This document shows positions 52,026 to 63,370 of a stretch of DNA of 64,000 nucleotides, piece after piece. The position numbers were made by a program, and so were the translations under genes. Position 1 is the stretch's first letter. Each line of letters starts with the position of its first letter. The stretch is taken from assembly GCA_036013505.1 (NCBI GenBank), contig CP107851.1, forward strand, positions 7,028,501 to 7,092,500, given 5' to 3'. Source of the DNA: Streptomyces sp. NBC_00510. GTDB lineage: Bacteria; Actinomycetota; Actinomycetes; Streptomycetales; Streptomycetaceae. The notes under the pieces were generated by a model. It was not told the DNA's origin. It saw only the letters and a list, made by a program, of their open reading frames with translations, and ran no database searches.

Positions 52026-53279
52026 ATGAGCGTCGGCATCGCGCAGGGCCGGGAGCGCACGCCGCAGTGGCGGGGCGGGTTCGGGCGGCTGTGGACGGCA
52101 GCGGCGATCTCGCGGTTCGGTGACGGGCTGCGGGCGGCGGCGCTGCCGCTGCTCGCCGTGGGCCTGACCGACTCGCCGCTGCTGGTCTCGCTCGTCACCG
52201 CCGCCGGCTTCGTGCCCTGGCTCGTCTTCGGGCTGCTCGGCGGGGCGGTGGCCGACCGGGTGGACCAACGGCGCGCCATGTGGGCGGTGGACGCAGTGCG
52301 GGGCGCGCTCACGGCCGTCTTCGCGCTCGCGGTGTGGCTGGACCGGGCGGGCATCGCGTTGCTGCTCGTGCTGGCGTTCGCGCTGGCCACACTGCAGACC
52401 CTCTTCGACAACGCGGCGACCTCCCTGCTGCCGGCGGTCGTCCCCTCCCGGTCCCTGGGCCGCGCCAACGCCCGCCTGATGACCGGTCAGACCATGGCCG
52501 CGACCTTCCTCGCCGCGCCGCTGGTGCCGGTGCTGTTCGGCCTCACGGCCGCGCTGCCGTTCGGGGTGGACGCCCTCACCTACGCGGTCGCGGCCGGGTT
52601 GGTGGCCTCGCTGCGGCTGCCCGCACCCGAACGGGCGGCGCGGGCCGCGGGACGCACGATGCGGCAGGACATCGCCGAGGGCATACGGGTGCTGTGGCGG
52701 GACCGCGTGCTCAGGGCGCTGTGCACGGCCAACACCGTGGTCAACGTGGGCATCGGCGCCCTGGTGGCGACCCTCGTCCTCCAGGTCACCGGCTGGCTCC
52801 ACGCGGGGCACACGGGATACGCCCTCGTGCTGGTCGCCTACGGGGCGGGCAGCGTGGCCGGGGGAGCGGCCGCGGGGCGGCTCTCCGCGCTGCTGGGCGG
52901 CCGCGTCAGGAGCCTGGCGCCGGGCCTGGCCCTCCAGGCCGGCTGCCTGGTCGTGGCCGGCACCGTGCGCTCCCTGCCGGTGACCGCGGCCGCCCTGGCC
53001 GTCTTCGGAGCCCTCGGCATGGTGTGGAACGTCAATGAGACCACCCTGATGCAGCAGCGCACGCCCGAGAAGTTGCTGGGCAGGGTGAGCGCGGCCATGC
53101 GCACCCTGGGAGTGGCGGGGGCTCCGCTCGGCGCCCTGCTGGGCGGCGCCGCGGCGCAGATCCTCGGACCGAACGCCCCGCTGCTGCTCGCGGCCGCCGT
53201 GCTGGGCTGCGCGTTGCCTGTTCTTCGTCCGATCGTCACCACGCCAGACGGCGGACGTGAAACAACGGCGTGCAGGTAA
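52026..53279 (+). CDS. MFS transporter (drug-efflux-like)
   Basis: 417 residues from ATG at 52026. Twelve hydrophobic helices. The N-terminal RLWTAAAISRFGDGLRAAALPLLAVGLTDSP is the start of MFS_3/MefA-type efflux proteins (cited as LWTAAAISRFGDG), with GGAVADRVDQRRAMW loop, TLFDNAATSLLPAVVPSRSLGRAN and WNVNETTLMQQRTPEKLLGRVSAA. Members export macrolides or other small molecules. It lies between SIS-type and pgi genes; no regulator accompanies it. Substrate unknown. Confidence 0.88.
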   Translation: MSVGIAQGRERTPQWRGGFGRLWTAAAISRFGDGLRAAALPLLAVGLTDSPLLVSLVTAAGFVPWLVFGLLGGAVADRVDQRRAMWAVDAVRGALTAVFALAVWLDRAGIALLLVLAFALATLQTLFDNAATSLLPAVVPSRSLGRANARLMTGQTMAATFLAAPLVPVLFGLTAALPFGVDALTYAVAAGLVASLRLPAPERAARAAGRTMRQDIAEGIRVLWRDRVLRALCTANTVVNVGIGALVATLVLQVTGWLHAGHTGYALVLVAYGAGSVAGGAAAGRLSALLGGRVRSLAPGLALQAGCLVVAGTVRSLPVTAAALAVFGALGMVWNVNETTLMQQRTPEKLLGRVSAAMRTLGVAGAPLGALLGGAAAQILGPNAPLLLAAAVLGCALPVLRPIVTTPDGGRETTACR

Positions 53280-53299
53280 TCAACTAGTTTGGACCTGCA
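53271..53299. repeat. Interrupted dyad before pgi
   Basis: TGCAGGT (53271-53277) and ACCTGCA (53293-53299) form an inverted repeat around a centre that contains the palindrome AACTAGTT (53282-53289). It begins inside the last codons of the MFS gene and ends 27 bases before the pgi start. A possible operator. Confidence 0.55.
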
Positions 53300-53325
53300 G
53301 CAGGAGGACGAGGAGAAGTGGACTG

Positions 53326-54987
53326 ATGTCCGATACCAACACGCAGGGCCGAACCCGTCTCGACCAGCGGCCCGAGTGGCACGCGCTCGCCGAGCACCAC
53401 GAGGAGCTGGGCGCGACCCACCTGCGGGAGCTGTTCGCCGCCGACCCGGACCGCGCCCGGCGCTACACCGTGCAGGTCGGCGATCTCCATCTGGACTACT
53501 CCAAGCACCTGGTGACCGACGAGACGCTGCGTCTGCTGCGCGACCTCGCGGCGGCCACCGGTGTCGCCGCACTGCGGGACGCCATGTTCCGCGGCGAGAA
53601 GATCAACGTCACCGAGGACCGTGCCGTGCTGCACACGGCGCTGCGCGCCCCGCAGTCGGCCGAGATCACGGTCGACGGCGTCAACGTGGTGCCCGGGGTC
53701 CACCACGTGCTCACCCGGATGGGGAGCTTCGCCAACTCCGTCCGCACGGGCAAGTGGGTGGGCTCGACCGGACGCCGCATCAAGAACGTGGTGAACATCG
53801 GCATCGGCGGCTCCGACCTGGGACCGGCGATGGCCTACGAGGTGCTGCGCGCGTTCACCGACCGCGGGCTCACCTTCCGGTTCGTCTCCAACGTGGACGG
53901 CGCCGACCTCCACGAGGCGCTGCACGGCCTGGACCCCGCCGAGACGCTGTTCATCGTCGCGTCCAAGACGTTCACCACCATCGAGACCATCACCAACGCC
54001 ACCTCGGCGCGCGAGTGGCTGCTCGACGGGCTCGGCGGCGACCAGGACGCGGTGCGCTTCCACTTCGTGGCGGTGTCCACGAACGCGGCGGAGGTCTCCA
54101 AGTTCGGCATCGACACCGACAACATGTTCGAGTTCTGGGACTGGGTCGGCGGGCGCTACTCGTACCCGTCCGCCATCGGGCTCTCGCTGATGATCGCCAT
54201 CGGCGAGGAGCAGTTCCGGGAGATGCTGGCCGGCTTCCACCTCGTCGACGAGCACTTCCGCACCGCCCCTCCGGAGGCCAACGCGCCGCTGCTGATGGGT
54301 CTGCTGGGCGTCTGGTACGGGCAGTTCTTCGACGCGCAGGCGCACGCGGTCCTGCCGTACAGCCACTACCTGTCGAAGTTCACGGCCTACCTGCAGCAGC
54401 TCGACATGGAGTCCAACGGCAAGTACGTGGACCGGGAGGGACGGCCCGTCGACTGGCAGACCGGCCCGGTCGTGTGGGGCACGCCCGGCACCAACGGGCA
54501 GCACGCCTACTACCAGCTGCTGCACCAGGGCACGAAGTTCATCCCCGCGGACTTCATCGGCTTCGCCAACCCGGTCGACGAGCTGGAGCCGGCCTTCGCC
54601 GCCCAGCACGACCTGCTGATGGCCAACTTCTTCGCCCAGACGCAGGCGCTGGCCTTCGGCAAGACCAGCGAGGAGGTCCGTGCCGAGGGCGTCCCGGAGG
54701 CGCAGGTCCCGCACCGCACCTTCCGCGGCAACCACCCGACGACGACCGTCCTCGCCAAGGAGCTGACCCCCTCGGTGCTGGGGCAGCTGGTGGCGCTCTA
54801 CGAGCACAAGGTCTTCGTGCAGGGCGCGGTCTGGAACATCGACTCCTTCGACCAGTGGGGCGTCGAGCTGGGCAAGGTCCTCGCCAAGCGCGTGGAGCCC
54901 GCCCTGACCGAGGGCGCCGAGGTGCCCGGTCTTGACGCGTCCTCCAAGGCCCTCGTGGCCACCTACCGGTCGCTGCGCGGCCGCTGA
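53326..54987 (+). CDS. pgi: Glucose-6-phosphate isomerase
   Basis: 553 residues from ATG at 53326 with AGGAGAAG upstream; the longer frame from 53257 overlaps the MFS gene. PGI signatures NIGIGGSDLGPAMAYEVLR and DNMFEFWDWVGGRYSYPSAIGLS (cited as FWDWVGGRYSYPS), active-site GTPGTNGQHAYYQLLHQGTK (cited to TPGTNGQHAYYQL) and the late GAVWNIDSFDQWGVELGK. It links glucose-6-P to fructose-6-P at the branch between glycolysis and the pentose phosphate pathway encoded next door. Confidence 0.97.
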   Translation: MSDTNTQGRTRLDQRPEWHALAEHHEELGATHLRELFAADPDRARRYTVQVGDLHLDYSKHLVTDETLRLLRDLAAATGVAALRDAMFRGEKINVTEDRAVLHTALRAPQSAEITVDGVNVVPGVHHVLTRMGSFANSVRTGKWVGSTGRRIKNVVNIGIGGSDLGPAMAYEVLRAFTDRGLTFRFVSNVDGADLHEALHGLDPAETLFIVASKTFTTIETITNATSAREWLLDGLGGDQDAVRFHFVAVSTNAAEVSKFGIDTDNMFEFWDWVGGRYSYPSAIGLSLMIAIGEEQFREMLAGFHLVDEHFRTAPPEANAPLLMGLLGVWYGQFFDAQAHAVLPYSHYLSKFTAYLQQLDMESNGKYVDREGRPVDWQTGPVVWGTPGTNGQHAYYQLLHQGTKFIPADFIGFANPVDELEPAFAAQHDLLMANFFAQTQALAFGKTSEEVRAEGVPEAQVPHRTFRGNHPTTTVLAKELTPSVLGQLVALYEHKVFVQGAVWNIDSFDQWGVELGKVLAKRVEPALTEGAEVPGLDASSKALVATYRSLRGR

Positions 54988-55009
54988 GACGCCGCGGACG
55001 CGGTAAAAG

Positions 55010-55045
55010 GACGCCGGGCGGGCTCCGAGGAGCCCGCCCGGCGTC
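55010..55045. terminator. Bidirectional terminator between pgi and pgl
   Basis: A 16-bp perfect stem (55010-55025 with 55030-55045) with a 4-base loop lies between convergent genes, 23 bases after the pgi stop and 30 bases beyond the pgl stop on the minus strand. Confidence 0.85.
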
Positions 55046-55074
55046 TTGCGTCGCGTCCCGTGCCGGTCACCGCC

Positions 55075-55857
55075 TCACGGAGAGGACGGCGGGTACAGCT
55101 GCGGGGGCAGCTTCGCGGCGGCCGTGCGGTCCAGCAGCCACAGCGTGCGGGCCCGCCCGTGGGCACCCGCCGCCGGGGCCTGGATCTCACCGGGCCCGGA
55201 CAGGGCGATGGCCACGGCGCCCGCCTTGTCCTCGCCCGCCGCCAGCAGCCACACCTCGCGGGCGGCACGGATGGCGGGCAGGGTGAGCGAGATCCGGGTC
55301 GGCGGCGGCTTGGGGGAGCCGTGCACGCCCACGACCGTGCGCTCGGTCTCGCGGACCCCGGGATGCCCGGGGAACAGCGAGGCCACGTGCGTGTCCGGCC
55401 CCACGCCGAGCATCAGCACGTCGAAGGAGGGCACCGGCCCGTGGTCCTCGGGACCGGCCGCCGCCGCCAGTTCCTGCGCGTAGGCCTCGGCCGCGGCGTC
55501 CGCGTCGTTGCCGAGCGGCCCGTCCGAGGGCGGCATGGGATGCACCCGCGCCGGGTCGACGGGAACCGCGTCGAGCAGCGCCTCACGGGCCTGGGTCTCG
55601 TTGCGCTCCGGATCGCCCGAGGGCAGGAACCGCTCGTCGCCCCACCACAGATCCAGCCGCGTCCAGTCCACCGCGTCCCTGGCCGGCGAGGCGGCCAGGG
55701 CGGCGAGCAGGGCGTTGCCGTTGCGTCCGCCGGTGAGCACCACCGAGGCGGAGCCGCGGGCGGCCTGGGCGTCCACGATCTTCGTGATCAGCCGGGCCGC
55801 CGCGGCCTGCGCCATCAGTTCCTTGTCCCGGTGGACCACCACCTGGGGTGCGGTCAC
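55075..55857 (-). CDS. pgl: 6-phosphogluconolactonase
   Basis: 260 residues from GTG at 55857, which overlaps the opcA stop (GTGA). DevB/SOL family motifs SVVLTGGRNGNALLAAL, WWGDERFLPSGDPERNETQAR (cited to DERFLPSGDPERN), and LMLGVGPDTHVASLFPGHPG. It hydrolyses 6-phosphogluconolactone made by Zwf. It is last in the tkt-tal-zwf-opcA-pgl operon. Confidence 0.96.
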   Translation of the reverse strand: MTAPQVVVHRDKELMAQAAAARLITKIVDAQAARGSASVVLTGGRNGNALLAALAASPARDAVDWTRLDLWWGDERFLPSGDPERNETQAREALLDAVPVDPARVHPMPPSDGPLGNDADAAAEAYAQELAAAAGPEDHGPVPSFDVLMLGVGPDTHVASLFPGHPGVRETERTVVGVHGSPKPPPTRISLTLPAIRAAREVWLLAAGEDKAGAVAIALSGPGEIQAPAAGAHGRARTLWLLDRTAAAKLPPQLYPPSSP

Positions 55858-56858
55858 GTGACGGCCGCCTTGTCCGAACCGCCGTTCTGGGCCGGTCCCG
55901 CCCCCGCGGCGGCCGGCTCGGCGGCGTCCTCGGCGCGCCCCAGCCGGTCCACGCCGAACTTGACCGCGGCCGCGTACGCCTCGTCGGGGTCGAGCCGGCG
56001 CAGCTCCTCGGCGATCAGGTCCGAGGTCGCCCGCCGCTGCAGCGCCACGTGCCGGTCCGGCTGGCCGGGGATGGCGAGCTCGGCCAGGGCGCCGGTCGGC
56101 CGGTCCAGGCAGATCTCGCCGTCCGCGGTCGCCAGCCGTACGGCGGTGATGCCGGGGCCGTCGGAGACCTTCCGCCTGACGGGCACACCGAGCCGCCGGG
56201 CGAGCCACAGCCCGAGCAGCTCCGTGCTCGGGTTGTACGCCTCGCCCTCGACGACGGCGCCCTTGACCGCTGCCTCCTTCTGGTCCAGGGCCGCGGCCAG
56301 CACGCTGCGCCACGGGGTGATCCGGGTCCAGGCGAGGTCGGTGTCGCCGGGGGTGTACGTCTCGGCGCGCAGTCCCAGTGCGGCGACCGGGTCCTCGGTG
56401 GCCGCCGCGTCGGTGATCCGGCGCGCCGCGAGCTGGCCCAGCAGGTCCTCGGCGGGGTTCGCCGGGGCGTCCTCGGGCCACCAGACGACGACGGGGGCGT
56501 CGGGCAGCAGCAGCGGCAGCACGACGCTCTCGGCGTGGTCGGCGAGTTCGCCGTGGAGGCGGAGCAGGACGGTCTCGCCGGTGCCGGACTCGCCGCCGAC
56601 GCGTACCTCGGCGTCGAGGCGGGCGCTGCGCCGGTCCCGGGGGGAGCGGCCGGGGCGCTTGATGACGACCAGGATGCGCGAGGGGTGCTCGCGCGAGGCG
56701 TCGGAGGCGGCCTTGAGGGCGTCGTAGTGGTTGCCCTCGTCGGTGACGATGACCAGGGTCAGCACCATGCCGACGGCCGGACTGCCGATGGCCCGGCGCG
56801 CCTTGATCAGCGCCGAATTGATCTTGCTTGAGGTCGTCTCGGTCAGGTCGATGTTCAT
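55854..56858 (-). CDS. opcA: Glucose-6-phosphate dehydrogenase assembly protein OpcA
   Basis: 334 residues from ATG at 56858, which overlaps the zwf stop by 4 bases. The OpcA family blocks NIDLTETTSSKINSALIKAR, GMVLTLVIVTDE, VVLPLLLPDAPVVVWWPEDAPA and LGLRAETYTPGDTDLAWTR are visible. OpcA forms a complex with Zwf in actinobacteria and cyanobacteria, activating or stabilising it. The C-terminal ~40 residues are variable. Coupling zwf-opcA-pgl by 4-base overlaps fits complex formation. Confidence 0.96.
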   Translation of the reverse strand: MNIDLTETTSSKINSALIKARRAIGSPAVGMVLTLVIVTDEGNHYDALKAASDASREHPSRILVVIKRPGRSPRDRRSARLDAEVRVGGESGTGETVLLRLHGELADHAESVVLPLLLPDAPVVVWWPEDAPANPAEDLLGQLAARRITDAAATEDPVAALGLRAETYTPGDTDLAWTRITPWRSVLAAALDQKEAAVKGAVVEGEAYNPSTELLGLWLARRLGVPVRRKVSDGPGITAVRLATADGEICLDRPTGALAELAIPGQPDRHVALQRRATSDLIAEELRRLDPDEAYAAAVKFGVDRLGRAEDAAEPAAAGAGPAQNGGSDKAAVT

Positions 56859-58378
56859 GGCCGGCGCCAGCTCCTGCCGTCTCGTGCGAGCATCTCGTCC
56901 GCCCCCTTCGGACCCCAGGTGCCCGCGGTGTACTGCTCGGGCTTGCCGTGCCGGTCCCAGTACTCCTCGATCGGGTCGAGGATCCGCCAGGACTCCTCGA
57001 CCTCCTGGTGCCGGGGGAAGAGGTTGGCGTCGCCGAGCAGGACGTCCAGGATCAGCCGTTCGTAGGCCTCCGGGCTGGACTCGGTGAAGGACTCGCCGTA
57101 GGCGAAGTCCATCGTCACGTCCCGGATCTCCATCGAGGTGCCCGGCACCTTCGAGCCGAACCTGATCGTCACGCCCTCGTCCGGCTGGACCCGGATGACC
57201 AGGGCGTTCTGCCCGAGCTCCTCGGTCGCGGTGTTGTCGAACGGGGAGTGCGGGGCGCGCTGGAAGACGACCGCGATCTCGGTGACGCGGCGGCCCAGGC
57301 GCTTGCCGGCGCGCAGGTAGAAGGGGACGCCCGCCCAGCGGCGGTTGTCGATGGCCAGCTTGATGGCGGCGTAGGTGTCGGTCTTGGACTTGGCGTCGAT
57401 GCCGTCCTCCTCCAGGTACCCGAGCACCTCCTCCCCGCCCTGCCAGCCGTGCGCGTACTGCCCGCGCACGGTGTGCCTGCCGAGGTCCGCCGGCAGCTTG
57501 ACCGCCTGCAGCACCTTGAGCTTCTCCTGCACCAGCGACTTGGCCTCAAAGGAGGCGGGCTCCTCCATGGCGGTCAGCGCGAGCAGTTGGAGCAGGTGGT
57601 TCTGGATGACGTCGCGCGCGGCGCCGATCCCGTCGTAGTAGCCCGCGCGACCGCCGATGCCGATGTCCTCGGCCATCGTGATCTGCACGTGGTCGACGTA
57701 GGAGCGGTTCCACAGCGGCTCGAACATCGTGTTGGCGAAGCGCAGCGCCAGGATGTTCTGGACGGTCTCCTTGCCCAGGTAGTGGTCGATCCGGAAGACG
57801 TCCTGGGAGCGGAAGACCTGGTGGACGACCTGGTTGAGCTCCTGGGCGCTGGCCAGGTCATGGCCGAAGGGCTTCTCGATGACGGCGCGTCGCCAGGAGC
57901 CCTCGGGAGGATCGGACAGCCCGTGCTTCTTCAGCTGCTGGACCACGCTCGGGAAGAACTTGGGCGGCACCGAGAGGTAGAAGGCGAAGTTGCCGCCCGT
58001 ACCGCGGGCCTTGTCCAGCTCGTCGACCGTGGCGCGCAGCTTCTCGAAGGCCTGGTCGTCGCCGAAGTCGCCGGGGACGAACCGCATCCCCTCGGAGAGC
58101 TGCTGCCAGACCTCCTCGCGGAAGGGGGTGCGCGCGTGCTCCTTGACGGAGTCGTGGACGACCTGCGCGAAGTCCTCGTCCGCCCAGTCGCGGCGCGCGA
58201 AGCCGACGAGCGAGAAGCCCGGCGGCAGCAGCCCGCGGTTGGCGAGGTCGTACACGGCAGGCATCAGCTTTTTGCGTGACAAATCGCCCGTGACGCCGAA
58301 GATCACCAGGCCCGACGGTCCCGCGATGCGCGGGAGCCGTCGGTCCGATGCGTCACGCAGCGGGTTGGCGCTGCTCAA
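56855..58378 (-). CDS. zwf: Glucose-6-phosphate 1-dehydrogenase
   Basis: 507 residues from ATG at 58378. NADP-binding VIFGVTGDLSRKKLMPAVYDL (cited as FGVTGDLSRKKL), catalytic RIDHYLGKETVQN and the later RAGYYDGIGAARDVIQNHLLQ (cited as YYDGIGAARDVIQNH). First enzyme of the oxidative pentose phosphate pathway and a main source of NADPH. It follows tal after 5 bases, so co-transcription is certain in practice. Confidence 0.97.
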   Translation of the reverse strand: MSSANPLRDASDRRLPRIAGPSGLVIFGVTGDLSRKKLMPAVYDLANRGLLPPGFSLVGFARRDWADEDFAQVVHDSVKEHARTPFREEVWQQLSEGMRFVPGDFGDDQAFEKLRATVDELDKARGTGGNFAFYLSVPPKFFPSVVQQLKKHGLSDPPEGSWRRAVIEKPFGHDLASAQELNQVVHQVFRSQDVFRIDHYLGKETVQNILALRFANTMFEPLWNRSYVDHVQITMAEDIGIGGRAGYYDGIGAARDVIQNHLLQLLALTAMEEPASFEAKSLVQEKLKVLQAVKLPADLGRHTVRGQYAHGWQGGEEVLGYLEEDGIDAKSKTDTYAAIKLAIDNRRWAGVPFYLRAGKRLGRRVTEIAVVFQRAPHSPFDNTATEELGQNALVIRVQPDEGVTIRFGSKVPGTSMEIRDVTMDFAYGESFTESSPEAYERLILDVLLGDANLFPRHQEVEESWRILDPIEEYWDRHGKPEQYTAGTWGPKGADEMLARDGRSWRRP

Positions 58379-58383
58379 CGTGC

Positions 58384-59502
58384 TTACGCCTCCTTCGGCG
58401 CCAGGCGCTTGAGCTCGGCCTCGGTCGAGCCCAGCAGCTCGTTCCAGGATGCCGCGAACTTCTCGACGCCCTCGTCCTCCAGCAGCTGGACGACGTCGTC
58501 GTACGAGATGCCGAGCGCGGCGATCGCGTCCAGCTCGCCCTGGGACTGCTCGTACGTGCCGCGGATGGTGTCCCCGGTGACCTCACCGTGGTCGGCCACC
58601 GCGTCGAGCGTGGCCTCGGGCATGGTGTTGACGATGCCCGGGGCGACCAGCTCGGTCACGTACAGGGTGTCCGGGTAGGACGGGTCCTTCACACCGGTGG
58701 AGGCCCACAGCGGACGCTGCTTGTGCGCGCCCTCGTGCTCCAGCGCCTGCCAGCGGTCGGAGGAGAAGACCTCCTCGTACGCCTGGTAGGCGAGCCTGGC
58801 GTTGGCGACGGCGGCCTTGCCCTTGAGGGACTTGGCCTCGTCGCTGCCCAGCTTCTCCAGGCGCTTGTCGATCTCGCTGTCCACGCGCGAGACGAAGAAG
58901 GAGGCCACCGAGCGGATCAGGGAGAGGTCCAGGCCCGCGGCCCGGGCCTTCTCCAGGCCCGCCAGGTAGGCGTCCATGACCTCGCGGTAGCGCTCCAGGG
59001 AGAAGATCAGCGTGACGTTGACGCTGATGCCCCGGCCGATCACCTCGGTGATGGCCGGCAGGCCCGCCTTGGTGGCCGGGATCTTGATCAGGGTGTTGGG
59101 CCGGTCCACCAGCCAGGCGAGCTGCTTGGCCTCGGCGATGGTGGCGGCGGTGTTGTGCGCCAGACGCGGGTCGACCTCGATGGACACCCGGCCGTCCTGG
59201 CCGCCGCTGGCGTCGTACAGCGGGCGCAGCACGTCGGCGGCGTCGCGCACGTCAGCGGTGGTGATCATGCGCAGGGCCTCGTCCACCGTCAGCTTCCGGG
59301 CGGCGAGGTCGGTGAGCTGCTGCTCGTAGCCGTCCCCGCCGGCGATCGCCTTCTGGAAGATCGACGGGTTGGTGGTGACGCCGACCACGTGGCTCTGGTC
59401 CATGAGCTCGGCCAGGTTGCCGGAGGTGATCCGCTTACGGGACAGGTCGTCGAGCCAGATCGCCACGCCCTCGTCGGAGAGGCGCTTGAGTGCGTCTGTC
59501 AT
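58384..59502 (-). CDS. tal: Transaldolase (TalB/actinobacterial type)
   Basis: 372 residues from the ATG at 59502. Active segment TNPSIFQKAIAGGD, Schiff-base Lys region NTLIKIPATKAGLPAI, TLIFSLERYREVMDAYLAGL (cited in part), and RPLWASTGVKDPSYPDTLYV; the length is typical of the actinobacterial subfamily. It exchanges dihydroxyacetone units between sugar phosphates. It lies 40 bases after tkt and 5 before zwf. Confidence 0.96.
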   Translation of the reverse strand: MTDALKRLSDEGVAIWLDDLSRKRITSGNLAELMDQSHVVGVTTNPSIFQKAIAGGDGYEQQLTDLAARKLTVDEALRMITTADVRDAADVLRPLYDASGGQDGRVSIEVDPRLAHNTAATIAEAKQLAWLVDRPNTLIKIPATKAGLPAITEVIGRGISVNVTLIFSLERYREVMDAYLAGLEKARAAGLDLSLIRSVASFFVSRVDSEIDKRLEKLGSDEAKSLKGKAAVANARLAYQAYEEVFSSDRWQALEHEGAHKQRPLWASTGVKDPSYPDTLYVTELVAPGIVNTMPEATLDAVADHGEVTGDTIRGTYEQSQGELDAIAALGISYDDVVQLLEDEGVEKFAASWNELLGSTEAELKRLAPKEA

Positions 59503-59542
59503 GGGTTCTGCATCTCCTCGGTACGTCGTATGCGTCTGTGCG

Positions 59543-61621
<2,079 letters not shown>

Positions 61622-61968
61622 CTGAGAGGGCTCCTCTCCACATGTATTACGCCGGTGACGAAGTGCACACCGGGCGTTGCCGAGCCTACCCCTGCACGTA
61701 CGTGCACCTATTCGAGTGTGGGCCCGACGCCTGCCGCAACCGATCCCCGGGCAGCCACATTCCCTCCCCGGCACCGGTGGTGTCACCAGCGTGCCCCGGT
61801 CAGCGTTTCTTCGCCTGTTGAACACAGAACACCTTCAGGTTGCGCCTCTCTTGCGCTATGGAGGCCAACACGTGCCACCCCCGAGCGCGGGTGGAGTATC
61901 CGCTACGTCTAAAGTGGCGTGGTACGCGCAAGCGGAGCCGCTTGCTGGACTTTTCCTCAGGGGTGTTC
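61622..61968. other. Divergent tkt-ctaB intergenic region
   Basis: 347 bases with no supported ORF. It must hold the divergent promoters. A perfect 14-bp palindrome TGCACGTACGTGCA lies at 61693-61706, and a 6-bp hairpin (CCACCC/GGGTGG) near 61873-61892. No clean -35/-10 pair was found by eye for either gene. Confidence 0.55.
61693..61706. repeat. 14-bp perfect palindrome upstream of tkt
   Basis: TGCACGTACGTGCA reads the same on both strands. It lies about 72-85 bases upstream of the tkt start and could be an operator for the divergent tkt and ctaB genes. Confidence 0.6.
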
Positions 61969-62913
61969 GTGACGGCCGTCGAATCCCGGCCCGCCGGAGC
62001 CATCGGATCGAGCCACCGCCACCGGCCGTTCGGTGCCCGTGTGATGGCGTTCGTGGCGCTGACCAAGCCGCGCATCATCGAGTTGCTGCTCATCACGACG
62101 GTTCCGGTGATGTTCCTTGCGGCGGGCGGTGTGCCCGACCTCTGGCTGGTCGCGGCGACCATGATCGGCGGCTACATGTCGGCGGGCGGCGCGAACGCCC
62201 TCAACATGTACATCGACCGTGACATCGACGCGCTCATGCATCGTACGGAGCAGCGCCCGCTGGTCACCGGCATGGTCGCGCCATGGGAGTGCCTGGTCTT
62301 CGGCGTCACACTTTCGGTGGTTTCCACCGCCTGGTTCTGGGTGCTCGTCAACCCCCTGTCGGCGGCGCTGTCCCTCACGGCCATCCTCTACTACGTCTTC
62401 GTCTACACCCTCGGCCTCAAGCGCCGCACCGCCCAGAACATCGTCTGGGGCGGCATCGCCGGCTGCATGCAGGTGCTCATCGGCTGGTCGGCGGTGCGGA
62501 ACGAGCTGGCCTGGGCGCCGTTCGTCCTCTTCCTCGTCCTCTTCTTCTGGACGCCGCCGCACTACTGGCCGCTGTCGATGAAGGTGAAGGACGACTACGC
62601 GCGCGTCGGCGTGCCCATGCTGCCGGTGGTGGCGGGCAACGTCGTGGTGGGCCGGCAGATCGTCATCTACAGCTGGGTGATGGTGCTGGTCTCGCTCACC
62701 CTGTGGTGGCCGCTCGGCGCGGCGAGCTGGTTCTACGCGGCCGCCGCCGTGCTGCTGGGCGCCTTCTGGCTGGTCGAGGCGCATGCCCTGTACGGGCGGG
62801 CGAAGGCCGGTGTGGTCGGCGCCAAGCTGAAGGAGATGCGGCTGTTCCACTGGTCGATCACCTACGCGACGCTGCTGTTCGTCGCCGTCGCCGTGGACCC
62901 CTTCCTGCGCTGA
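61969..62913 (+). CDS. ctaB: Protoheme IX farnesyltransferase (heme O synthase)
   Basis: 314 residues from the GTG at 61969 (VTAVESRPAG); a longer frame from 61840 is disregarded. UbiA-type membrane prenyltransferase: LTKPRIIELLLITTVPVMFL with KPR, NMYIDRDIDALMHRT (NxxxDxxxD motif) and YVFVYTLGLKRRTAQNIVWG, and PPHYWPLSMKVKDDYARVGVPM (cited as PPHYWPLSMKVKDDYARVGV). It converts heme B to heme O for the aa3-type oxidase. Divergent from tkt, a conserved arrangement in actinobacteria. Confidence 0.96.
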   Translation: MTAVESRPAGAIGSSHRHRPFGARVMAFVALTKPRIIELLLITTVPVMFLAAGGVPDLWLVAATMIGGYMSAGGANALNMYIDRDIDALMHRTEQRPLVTGMVAPWECLVFGVTLSVVSTAWFWVLVNPLSAALSLTAILYYVFVYTLGLKRRTAQNIVWGGIAGCMQVLIGWSAVRNELAWAPFVLFLVLFFWTPPHYWPLSMKVKDDYARVGVPMLPVVAGNVVVGRQIVIYSWVMVLVSLTLWWPLGAASWFYAAAAVLLGAFWLVEAHALYGRAKAGVVGAKLKEMRLFHWSITYATLLFVAVAVDPFLR

Positions 62914-62937
62914 TTACCGGCGGGTAGCATTCCTTTC

Positions 62938-63300
62938 ATGGCAGAGACCCAGGAAGCAGTCACCCAGGCCGCGGACCGCCGGGCCGCGGCCCGTGCCGAG
63001 CGCCGCGCCGCCCGCCTGGCGAAGCAGATCACCGCGTTCGCCAAGAGCCACGGCGGCGGCGCCGAGGGCCAGATCGCGTACATCGGCGAGGTCGGCACCC
63101 GCATCGTGCTCGTCGGTGAGAACGGCGAGTGGGGCGACCTGGTTGCGCCCACGTACGACATCGCCCGCAGCGCCGTCGAGCGCTCCGGGATCACGGTGCA
63201 CGAGTCCTTCGACGGCGACCTCGCGGCCAAGGTGCGCACCGGCCGCTACGAGTGGTCGCGGATGGCCGGGATCCAGATCGGCGGACGCGCCAACACCTGA
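62938..63300 (+). CDS. Conserved small hypothetical protein
   Basis: 120 residues from ATG at 62938. An Ala/Arg-rich charged helix (ADRRAAARAERRAARLAKQ) leads to a folded part with GQIAYIGEVGTRIVLVGENGEWGDLVAPTYDIARSAVE (cited as ARSAVERSGITVHESFDGDL). This is a recurrent actinobacterial unknown that often follows ctaB. No motif of known function. Its 25-base gap after ctaB suggests co-transcription. Confidence 0.85.
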   Translation: MAETQEAVTQAADRRAAARAERRAARLAKQITAFAKSHGGGAEGQIAYIGEVGTRIVLVGENGEWGDLVAPTYDIARSAVERSGITVHESFDGDLAAKVRTGRYEWSRMAGIQIGGRANT

Positions 63301-63370
63301 CGCCGGGCCCGCCCGTTAAGGACCATGTGAGTGGTCCGGTCGACGGACGGGCCGGTACGAGGAGGCGTCG

